A stretch of 24,414 bases of DNA from a virus: positions 1 through 24,414 of the IMG/VR virus record IMGVR_UViG_3300048573_000078, one strand, 5' to 3'. The notes below the pieces were generated by a model. That model was not told where the DNA came from, ran no database searches, and worked only from the letters and a program-made list of their open reading frames with translations. A program made the translations under genes and the position numbers. Below, piece after piece: positions 1-6,009 of the stretch (within the stretch, counting starts at the first letter, position 1; each line of letters starts with the position of its first letter).

Positions 1-891
1 GACATTTTGTTCATGGAAAACCGTGATCGTGTGTATGACACAACTGTTTACGAATTGCGTGGCACTTACAACGTAAGCGACCAGGACTTTGACCTGAGCC
101 AATTTGGTTTGTTCTTAAATGCCGACACGCTGTTCATCACGTTCCACACCAATGAAATGGTAGAACGTCTTGGACGTAAACTTATGGCAGGTGACGTACT
201 TGAACTACCTCACTTGAATGATGACTTGCTACTCGATGCTAACGCAAAGAGCATTAACAAATTTTATGCCGTACAAGATGCGTCACGCTCAGCTGAAGGT
301 TTTGGTCCAACTTGGTGGCCGCACTTGTGGCGCATCAAAGCAGCACCTATCAATGACGCACAAGAATATCGTAGCTTGCTAGGTGACCCCGAAGACGAAG
401 ACAGCTTGAAAAACGCACTCAGTACATACAACAAAGAAATTGCAATTTCAAATGCTATTGTTGCAAGTGCAGAAGCAATTACACCAGCTGCTGGTTATAA
501 AGACACTGAATTTACTGATGCAACTTATGCTCCTGTTATTGAAGGATTTGACGGCTCTGGTAAATCAAATATTTCTGTTAACACTACTGAAAATGTAGCA
601 CAAGGCGGCGACACTAGTAATATCCCAACTGGGTTGACATTTCCTATTGCACCAGCACAAGGCGAATTGTTTGTTAGAACTGACTTCCAACCACAACGAC
701 TATTTGTATATCGCGGCAACAAGTGGCATCGACTAGCCGACAACTCTGCGGCAAATGGCTGGGCAACTACTGCAACAAATGCAGGACCGTATATCAATAA
801 CACAGCAACCACTACCACCGCAGACGGCACAACTATTGCACAACGTCAAGCACTAAGTGGTGTATTTGTAAAACCCAAGGCAGACAATTAA
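1..891 (+). CDS. 14: Neck protein, gp14-like (5' end outside window)
   Basis: The frame is open to the left edge, so only the C-terminal 296 residues are seen; an internal ATG at 13 is not taken as the start. The segment with the QFGLFLNADTLFITFH motif, followed by a GDVLELPHL motif and a WWPHLWRIKAAP stretch, resembles the 'FGxxxxDxxT ... GDLIYFP ... F-x-C' pattern of T4-type neck protein gp14 and its longer cyanophage versions. The C-terminal third is Thr/Asn-rich and carries an RTDFQPQRLFVYRGNKW motif of a kind common in phage virion proteins. In T4, gp14 with gp13 closes the filled head and docks the tail. The next structural gene is gp15, which fits the T4 order 13-14-15. The stop codon overlaps the ATG of the following endonuclease (TAATG). 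The assignment rests on weak motif similarity plus position; another large neck or head-completion protein is possible. Confidence 0.6.
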   Translation, partial: DILFMENRDRVYDTTVYELRGTYNVSDQDFDLSQFGLFLNADTLFITFHTNEMVERLGRKLMAGDVLELPHLNDDLLLDANAKSINKFYAVQDASRSAEGFGPTWWPHLWRIKAAPINDAQEYRSLLGDPEDEDSLKNALSTYNKEIAISNAIVASAEAITPAAGYKDTEFTDATYAPVIEGFDGSGKSNISVNTTENVAQGGDTSNIPTGLTFPIAPAQGELFVRTDFQPQRLFVYRGNKWHRLADNSAANGWATTATNAGPYINNTATTTTADGTTIAQRQALSGVFVKPKADN

Positions 892-1487
892 TGCACATTT
901 ATAAGATTACCAATTTAACCAATGGCAAACTATACATCGGTCAAACTGCGCAACGGAATCCCAAGATGCGCTGGTACGGGCATTTAGCAGATATGCGTAG
1001 TGGCAAGAAACTGCATTTATATAATAGCATGAGAAAATATGGGATTGAAATGTTTACCTGGGAAGTAATTGACTCTGCAAGTGACTTAAATGAACTGAAT
1101 CACAAGGAGCAGTATTGGCTAAACCAGTATAGAACGACCCATGCTGTATATAACTTAAGAGAGGCCGGGGACAATAAGACGCATAGTGCAGAGTCAATTG
1201 AAAAGATGCGTAATTCACAAAGAGCGGCTCATGCCAGGCGCAGGAATAACGGTGGCGATGGTGGATGGGCTCGACGGGACGGAGGACCTATGCTTGGAAA
1301 GCCCCATCCAAAAAAAGGCAAGCCATCTACTAAATGGTCAGACGAAGATAAACAGAGACATTCAGAAACCTGCTTAAATCGTAAGCAACGGGAAATAACT
1401 CCTGAGCTTAAGGAAAAGCTAGCCAACTCTAAAGGTAAAACTTGGAAGCTAGTTGATGGTAAGCGTGTTTGGATAGAAAAGGAATAA
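891..1487 (+). CDS. GIY-YIG homing endonuclease, free-standing
   Basis: A 198-residue protein. The N-terminal GIY-YIG nuclease domain spans about residues 1-95: IYKITN at 3-8, YIG at 15-17, the expected catalytic Arg at 27 with His31, the conserved Glu in HKEQYW at residue 73, and the closing YNLREAG motif. The remainder is basic and holds a NUMOD3-type DNA-binding helix (HSAESIEKMRNSQ, about 99-111) and a second related segment near 149-185. This is the layout of the Seg/I-TevI-type free-standing enzymes of T4-like phages, which cut a cognate allele and are copied in by repair. The ATG overlaps the stop of the gp14-like gene, and the stop lies 1 nt before gp15, so it is inserted exactly between two essential late genes and translated with them. 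No promoter of its own is visible. Confidence 0.9.
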   Translation: MHIYKITNLTNGKLYIGQTAQRNPKMRWYGHLADMRSGKKLHLYNSMRKYGIEMFTWEVIDSASDLNELNHKEQYWLNQYRTTHAVYNLREAGDNKTHSAESIEKMRNSQRAAHARRRNNGGDGGWARRDGGPMLGKPHPKKGKPSTKWSDEDKQRHSETCLNRKQREITPELKEKLANSKGKTWKLVDGKRVWIEKE

Positions 1488-1488
1488 C

Positions 1489-2841
1489 ATGCAACAATAT
1501 TTTTATGACAATCAAATCCGTCGATGGCTACTACAGTTCATGCGACTATTTGGTGGCTTCTCTGTAAAGATGGGCAAGGATGCAACTGGTGCAGACAACT
1601 ATCATCAAGTGCCTGTCCGTTATGGCGATACAACTCGTATGAGCCAACACATTCTTCGTTCCAACAGTGAAAACACAATCCTAAGTGTGCCTGCTATCAG
1701 TTGCTATATTGCAGAGCTTGTGCCTAATGCAGAAAGACGTATGACTCCTGCGTTTGAAGACAGTGTGCAGATTTACGAAAAAGCATATGATCCTGTTGCA
1801 CAGTCATTTACTGACAAGGTTGCCGAAACATATACGTTAGAACGTCATGCTCCAATCCCGTTTGATTTAACCATCAACGTAGACGTATGGACCAGTAATA
1901 CGGAACAAAAGCTACAACTACTTGAGCAGATTTTATTATTGTTCAATCCGTCTGTAAACTTACAAAGCAGTCAAAATCCATACGACTGGACCAGTCTGGC
2001 TGTTGTAGAATTGATCAACGTGACATGGACTGCTCGTAGTATTCCGCAGGGCACTGACGACATCATTGATGTTGCAAGTTTGATCTTCTCGTTGCCAATC
2101 TTCTTGACACCACCTGCCAAAGTTAAACGTCAAGTTCTTATCCACAGTATCTTAAACAACATCAGCGGCGACTATCAGTTCATTGATGACATTACCATTG
2201 GTGTTAATAACAATCCTATTGCGTCACGTCAATGGATTACGTTTAAAGATCGACACATTCGTGTCACTGGTGACTCTATACAACTGCTAACAAGCAACAA
2301 CACTACCACTGACACAGAAAATGTAGTGCCAGCACTGTTACGTTGGAACGAGCACTTTGCCAATTACGATGGACTTAAAAATGGTATTACTGAAATTAGA
2401 CTAAAGCTAGGTAATCCTGCGGACCCGCATGAAGTAATTTTAAAGGTTACCGAAAACACAAACAACGAGAATTTACTATTTTACACCATTGACAATGCTA
2501 CGCTTCCTAACGATACTATCACCATGATCAACGGTATCATTGACCCAACACGAAGCGCACCGGGTAATGGTAATATCCCTGGGGTGCAAGCAGGTCAGCG
2601 ATACTTGCTAACTGACTCTATTCCGCAAACAGGCTTATGGGGTACAGTTGTTGCCGATGCCAATGATATTATTGAATACAACGGTAGCGATTGGATTGTT
2701 AGTTTTGACGCAAGTGCTGTTAACGCGCCTGCGTATACTACCAATGCAAATACAATGGTCAAGTTATACTATACTGGCGCTGACTGGGTAGTAGCTATCG
2801 AAGGCGTATTTGAACAAGGCTACTGGCGCATTGTGAATTGA
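1489..2841 (+). CDS. 15: Tail sheath stabiliser/completion protein gp15
   Basis: A 450-residue protein. The start YFYDNQIRRWLLQFMRLF, followed by VKMGKD and a QVPVRYGD motif, matches the opening of T4 gp15 (YFYNSSFRR..., RVPITYA). Next come the 'P.ISCYIAEL', 'PFDLTINVDVWTSN.EQ..QLLEQIL..FNP' and 'IIDVASLIFSLPIFLTPPA' segments typical of this family. Gp15 caps the tube and sheath at the top of the tail and joins tail to neck. T4 gp15 is 272 residues; this protein has an added C-terminal region (about 300-450) ending in a YNGSDWIVSFDA / EGYWRI-like beta domain seen in some cyanophage gp15 proteins. The ribosome site AAAAGGA lies about 6 nt before the ATG, inside the end of the upstream endonuclease gene. 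Confidence 0.88.
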   Translation: MQQYFYDNQIRRWLLQFMRLFGGFSVKMGKDATGADNYHQVPVRYGDTTRMSQHILRSNSENTILSVPAISCYIAELVPNAERRMTPAFEDSVQIYEKAYDPVAQSFTDKVAETYTLERHAPIPFDLTINVDVWTSNTEQKLQLLEQILLLFNPSVNLQSSQNPYDWTSLAVVELINVTWTARSIPQGTDDIIDVASLIFSLPIFLTPPAKVKRQVLIHSILNNISGDYQFIDDITIGVNNNPIASRQWITFKDRHIRVTGDSIQLLTSNNTTTDTENVVPALLRWNEHFANYDGLKNGITEIRLKLGNPADPHEVILKVTENTNNENLLFYTIDNATLPNDTITMINGIIDPTRSAPGNGNIPGVQAGQRYLLTDSIPQTGLWGTVVADANDIIEYNGSDWIVSFDASAVNAPAYTTNANTMVKLYYTGADWVVAIEGVFEQGYWRIVN

Positions 2842-2910
2842 CGGCTCGCTAGTCATAAGTAATAGTGCAGATCACGGAATTACTAGTTCCTACCTGCTTT
2901 AACCATCAAC
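2842..2910 (+). other. Short gap between gp15 and second endonuclease
   Basis: These 69 bases between the gp15 stop and the next ATG hold no convincing promoter, terminator hairpin or Shine-Dalgarno sequence. The absence of a ribosome site before the 2911 ATG suggests that the endonuclease is poorly translated. Confidence 0.4.
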
Positions 2911-3351
2911 ATGATTATTTATCTATACGTCAAGACACATAATATCACTGGGCTAAAATACCTCGGCAAGACTATCAACAAAGATCCATACAAGTATCCC
3001 GGTTCTGGCACATATTGGAAACTGCACCTGAAAGTACGGGGAGATAATTGCAAAACTGAGATTCTTAAGGAATGCACCTCAAAAGAAGAAGTGGCAGAAC
3101 TTGGAATATATTACAGTGAATTATGGAATATAGTTGAAAGTGATGATTGGGCTAATCTGATAGCAGAAAATGGTGATGGTGGTGGACACAAGCATACTAA
3201 GGAATCAATTGAAAAGACGCTAGCTACTAAAAAGGCAAATGGTACGATGAAGACTAATACGCTAGAATCAATTGCAAAGATGGTTGCTACACGACGGGCA
3301 AACGGTTCTTATAAACAATCACCAGACACTATTAAAAAATGCGCGCCGTAG
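2911..3351 (+). CDS. GIY-YIG-like homing endonuclease with NUMOD3 repeats
   Basis: A 146-residue protein. The N-terminus LYVKTHNITGLKYLGKT is a divergent GIY-YIG core in which YIG is replaced by YLG (residues 17-19). It is followed by a DPYKYPGSGTYWKLHL segment and a Glu in YYSELWNI (residue 70), the pattern of a small phage endonuclease family. The C-terminus has three related units of about 24 residues (HTKESIEKTLATKKANG, NTLESIAKMVATRRANG, QSPDTIKK), which read as NUMOD3 DNA-binding repeats; the third is cut short by the stop codon. There is no good ribosome site before the ATG. The last 13 nt overlap the Nudix gene start, so the reading frame ends inside its neighbour. The truncated last repeat may be the scar of insertion next to the Nudix gene. 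Active-site completeness is uncertain. Confidence 0.75.
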   Translation: MIIYLYVKTHNITGLKYLGKTINKDPYKYPGSGTYWKLHLKVRGDNCKTEILKECTSKEEVAELGIYYSELWNIVESDDWANLIAENGDGGGHKHTKESIEKTLATKKANGTMKTNTLESIAKMVATRRANGSYKQSPDTIKKCAP

Positions 3352-3770
3352 GAGCTTTGATCGTAAGTAAGAATACCGGAAGAGCAATGATGCAGCTTCG
3401 TAGTCCTTCGGAAACTCGTGGCATGTGTTGGGGACTCTGGGGCGGCAAGCTAGATGGTAACGAAGGCGACCTCGAAGGACTAAAGCGCGAGCTATGTGAA
3501 GAACTTGGGTTTCCGGGTGTGCCTAACACCATTGCCATGAGTCATGTTTATACTTTTATTACTCGCGACAAACGTTTTAGACATGTTAGTTATCTAATCT
3601 TGTGTGAAGATGAATTCGTCCCTACAATAGATGAAGAAAGCGCCGGCTACTGCTGGGTCAACTTGTGGGAATGGCCGCAACCGCTGCATCGTAATACTGC
3701 CAAGATGTTTAACAGTCGTGGATTTCGAGAAGCATTAGAAGGTTTGTTAGATGGCGTTAAAAGTAATTAA
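3339..3770 (+). CDS. Nudix hydrolase
   Basis: A 143-residue protein with a perfect Nudix box (GX5EX7REUXEEXGU): GKLDGNE, seven residues, then RELCEELGF, at about residues 38-60. This binds divalent metal and hydrolyses a nucleoside diphosphate linked to another moiety. The N-terminus MRAVGALIVSKNTGRAMMQL and the later EFVPTIDEESAGYCWVNL / WPQPLHRN segments are typical of small phage Nudix proteins. Substrate cannot be assigned; candidates in phages include oxidised or unwanted dNTPs, ADP-ribose or NAD-type compounds and capped RNA. The start overlaps the end of the endonuclease gene by 13 nt, and the end overlaps the next gene by 20 nt, so the three are translated together. It lies in a structural-gene block, not in a nucleotide-metabolism block. 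Confidence 0.92.
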   Translation: MRAVGALIVSKNTGRAMMQLRSPSETRGMCWGLWGGKLDGNEGDLEGLKRELCEELGFPGVPNTIAMSHVYTFITRDKRFRHVSYLILCEDEFVPTIDEESAGYCWVNLWEWPQPLHRNTAKMFNSRGFREALEGLLDGVKSN

Positions 3771-4170
3771 AAACACTTTAGGACAGCCTGAGATATATGC
3801 AGGGCCCCACTGTCAAGTTAATATGCAACAGTGCTGGCACTACCGTTTGCAAAATCCACTATTAAACACACTGTACAAAGATTCAATATCATATACAGAA
3901 AGATGGTATTTGGAAACTAGACGCTTGATCAATGAAGGACTGTGGGGTCACCCGTTGTTAGCCAGTTTGCTAGCTGACCCAGTTATAAAGTCCACCCTGA
4001 TCAATAGCACTGTGGTTGATAGCGCTACTATGCTGAGTATAATTAATAATCCACAACAGCCAGAATATCAGACATCTGCTGCAATCAATTTAAGAAAATT
4101 AAAAAAATGGCATGCTTTTTTTGTTAGTCTGCCGCCGGCTTTGCATTTGCTAATTGAAGCCAACAGCTAA
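3751..4170 (+). CDS. Hypothetical protein, 139 aa
   Basis: I do not recognise this protein. It starts at an ATG 20 nt before the Nudix stop, with an AGAAGG ribosome site 8-9 nt upstream inside the Nudix gene, which supports both the start and co-expression. The sequence looks soluble and mostly helical, with several Trp and Tyr in the first half (CWHYRL, SYTERWYLETRRL), a middle segment rich in Leu and Ile, and a basic patch NLRKLKKWHAFF near the C-terminus followed by a hydrophobic end. No signal peptide, clear transmembrane helix or metal motif is visible. It is the last gene of the + strand block and is followed directly by two strong hairpins. Confidence 0.75.
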   Translation: MALKVIKNTLGQPEIYAGPHCQVNMQQCWHYRLQNPLLNTLYKDSISYTERWYLETRRLINEGLWGHPLLASLLADPVIKSTLINSTVVDSATMLSIINNPQQPEYQTSAAINLRKLKKWHAFFVSLPPALHLLIEANS

Positions 4171-4182
4171 TCTAAATGTTTC

Positions 4183-4216
4183 CAATGGAAAAGGTGCTTT
4201 CGCACCTTTTCCATTG
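4183..4216. terminator. Strong hairpin at convergent gene ends
   Basis: A perfect 15-bp stem (4183-4197 with 4202-4216) closed by a 4-nt loop. Read on the - strand the loop is GAAA, a stable GNRA tetraloop. It lies 12 nt after the last + strand gene and 49 nt beyond the last - strand stop, so it can end transcripts from both directions. The right arm contains a TTTT run in its stem, but there is no long U tract after it. Confidence 0.7.
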
Positions 4217-4233
4217 TATCAACATGTACCAAT

Positions 4234-4258
4234 CAAAGGGAGACATTGTCTCCCTTTG
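4234..4258. terminator. Second hairpin at convergent gene ends
   Basis: An 11-bp perfect stem (4234-4244 with 4248-4258) with a 3-nt loop. On the + strand it is followed by TTTT, so it looks like an intrinsic terminator for the + strand block. It ends only 7 nt before the stop codon of the convergent fibre gene and may also protect that mRNA's 3' end. Confidence 0.7.
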
Positions 4259-4264
4259 TTTTGA

Positions 4265-5413
4265 TTATTGACCGCTCATTTTTGCAACTTGAGCTGTTAA
4301 GGCTTCAATTTGCATTTGTTGAGCTTTTACTGCTTCCAACAACAATGCTGTCAGTTTGTCATATTTAACAGTCTTGTAACCGTCAAACGCCGATGGGCAC
4401 ACCAACTGTGGCAATACTGCTTCGACTTCTTGCGCAATAACACCAACTTCGTCTTTGTCTGTTACACCTAAATCTAACGCTGTTTGGTTTGGACGGTATG
4501 TTACACCACGCAATGCCATTACCTTGGCGATTGGATCTGTGATTTCTACAATATCCTTCTTCAAGTTAACGTCAGAGTAGTAAGCTGTAACTTCGCCTGT
4601 GGCAGTGATGTTACCAGTTACTGTCAAGCCAGCATTCATAGCAACTGGACCTGTAAATGTGCCGCCACTGAATGGGTCACCAGATGGGCCTCGTGGACCT
4701 GTAGCACCTGCTGGGCCTTGTGGACCTGTAGCACCTGCTGGGCCTTGTGGACCAGCAACACCGGTTGCCCATGTACCGTCGCCGCGCCAGAATGTTTCTG
4801 CTGTGGCATTGGTACCGCTGTTCAAATTGCTTACTGGTAAATTACCAGCAATACCAGCGTGTGTTAGACCAGAGATAGCCGATGCTAATTCAGGGTCAGT
4901 GGCCATTGCATCTTGAATTTCTTTCAATGTATCAAACGCTGCGCCAGCGCCGTTTGTTACTGCGGCAATAGCTGCGTCTTTAGCTGCATTTGCTTTAGTA
5001 GTTGCGTCAGTTGCTGCGGCAGAAATCGCTTCGTTCTTAGCAGTAGCAATAGCACTTGCATTAGCAGAAACTGCCAACGCATCGGTATACTGACTAATAG
5101 TGTTAGTGATGTTACCAGTTGTGCTGTTATAGATAATACCTGTTCCGGCACTTAATGCTGTACGAGCGCGAGCTGTTGTGAAGTATTGATTAGAACCTTC
5201 GGCAACATCCGATGTTGACAATACAACATCGCCTGTTTGTGTGTTAACACTTGTAACACCACCAATTTCAACAACAGCAGGTACGCCGTCATCTTTCTTG
5301 ATAAAAATCTTGCCATCGTGTGTGTTGATAGCAATTTCGCCTAACGCCAACTGAGCTGTAGTTGGGGCTTTGCCAGCAGTTGAACTGCGCTTTAAAATGA
5401 TTTGATTAGCCAT
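4265..5413 (-). CDS. Tail fibre with collagen-like repeats and S74 chaperone
   Basis: A 382-residue protein. Residues 1-50 ([27 protein letters not shown]) form an Mtd_N-like domain found at the start of many phage fibres. Then comes an [16 protein letters not shown] beta repeat, an Ala-rich helical section (about 110-185), and eight Gly-X-Y triplets (about 221-245, [11 protein letters not shown] type) that should form a collagen-like triple helix. The C-terminus (280-382) is a peptidase S74 / endosialidase-type intramolecular chaperone: [11 protein letters not shown] with the catalytic Ser at 280, [15 protein letters not shown], and a final coiled coil. In this family the domain trimerises the fibre and then cuts itself off before the Ser. 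It has its own late promoter and 5' hairpin. The receptor-binding part must be small, lying around 186-279. Confidence 0.9.
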   Translation of the reverse strand: MANQIILKRSSTAGKAPTTAQLALGEIAINTHDGKIFIKKDDGVPAVVEIGGVTSVNTQTGDVVLSTSDVAEGSNQYFTTARARTALSAGTGIIYNSTTGNITNTISQYTDALAVSANASAIATAKNEAISAAATDATTKANAAKDAAIAAVTNGAGAAFDTLKEIQDAMATDPELASAISGLTHAGIAGNLPVSNLNSGTNATAETFWRGDGTWATGVAGPQGPAGATGPQGPAGATGPRGPSGDPFSGGTFTGPVAMNAGLTVTGNITATGEVTAYYSDVNLKKDIVEITDPIAKVMALRGVTYRPNQTALDLGVTDKDEVGVIAQEVEAVLPQLVCPSAFDGYKTVKYDKLTALLLEAVKAQQMQIEALTAQVAKMSGQ

Positions 5414-5436
5414 TTTGAGTATGTACTCCCTTAAGG

Positions 5437-5461
5437 GACAAGAGCTGTTCGGTCTCTTGTC
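5437..5461 (-). promoter_or_regulatory. 5'-leader hairpin of the S74 fibre mRNA
   Basis: A perfect 8-bp stem (5437-5444 with 5454-5461) and a 9-nt loop. It begins about where transcription from the late promoter at 5468-5475 should start and ends before the ribosome site (GGGAG, about 12 nt from the ATG at 5413). By analogy with 5' stem-loops that block 5'-end-dependent decay it could stabilise the transcript; this role is inferred. Confidence 0.6.
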
Positions 5462-5467
5462 TAACTA

Positions 5468-5475
5468 TATTTATC
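5468..5475 (-). promoter_or_regulatory. T4-type late promoter (GATAAATA)
   Basis: On the - strand this reads GATAAATA, 7 of 8 matches to the T4 late -10 element TATAAATA, which is read by the phage sigma factor gp55. It lies 55 nt upstream of the fibre ATG. The element is part of an inverted repeat (5470-5476 with 5483-5489). Confidence 0.7.
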
Positions 5476-5496
5476 CAATCGCGGATAAAAGAATTT

Positions 5497-5523
5497 AGTA
5501 ACCTGTGTATTTTACAAGTTACT
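5497..5523 (-). terminator. Probable terminator after the chaperone gene
   Basis: An interrupted stem: 6 bp (5497-5502 with 5518-5523), one mismatch, then 3 bp, with a 7-nt loop. On the - strand it is followed by an AAATTCTTTTA stretch. It lies 22 nt after the chaperone stop and just before the promoter of the next fibre gene, which separates the two transcription units. Confidence 0.5.
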
Positions 5524-5544
5524 TTGTGCTGTCAGCGACAATAA

Positions 5545-5994
5545 TCACGGGGCGATTGGCCATTCAACAGAAAACGGAAATCCGTTTTGACTAGTTAAAT
5601 CTCGTAATTGTTGTCTATATCCCTGCCATACCAACGATACGGAATCTGGAATGTCTTTGCCTTGTGTCCAATCGCACTCTGTTAATTTAATGTTACGAAT
5701 GTTTCTTATTTCTGCGCATTGAGATTCGTATCTATCCTGAACAATTTCTGCACTAGCATTGGTTACTAGCCAATGCTGTACCCACTGTCCGTTTTTAAAT
5801 ACCGGATCCTGGCGTGTTGCGTCTTGTTGGTATGTAGTTTCCGGCATTGCATCAATATGCACTTGGAAAACTTGATACTCGTTAAGAAGCTCTTCTGAAA
5901 TAGTTTCAGGAAAACTTGTGCCCGATTCATCTGCACGTAATGCAGCTGGGGTATATGGCCAAGTTGGTTGGTTGTTAATGATTCGTGTATACAT
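5545..5994 (-). CDS. Tail fibre assembly chaperone-like protein
   Basis: A 149-residue protein. The C-terminal 50 residues (RNIKLTECDWTQ ... YRQQLRDLTSQNGFPF ... EWP, about 100-147) match the phage tail assembly chaperone domain (Phage_tail_APC type: RN..L..tDWTQ..D.p......YRq.LRDl....gfP....WP). Such proteins are usually encoded right after a fibre or adhesin and help it fold or trimerise. Here the gene starts 15 nt after the glycine-rich adhesin stop, with an AAGG ribosome site 8 nt before the ATG. The likely clients are therefore the adhesin or the 737-aa fibre. The N-terminal half is not recognised. Confidence 0.8.
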   Translation of the reverse strand: MYTRIINNQPTWPYTPAALRADESGTSFPETISEELLNEYQVFQVHIDAMPETTYQQDATRQDPVFKNGQWVQHWLVTNASAEIVQDRYESQCAEIRNIRNIKLTECDWTQGKDIPDSVSLVWQGYRQQLRDLTSQNGFPFSVEWPIAP

Positions 5995-6009
5995 TATGTT
6001 TACCTTATG

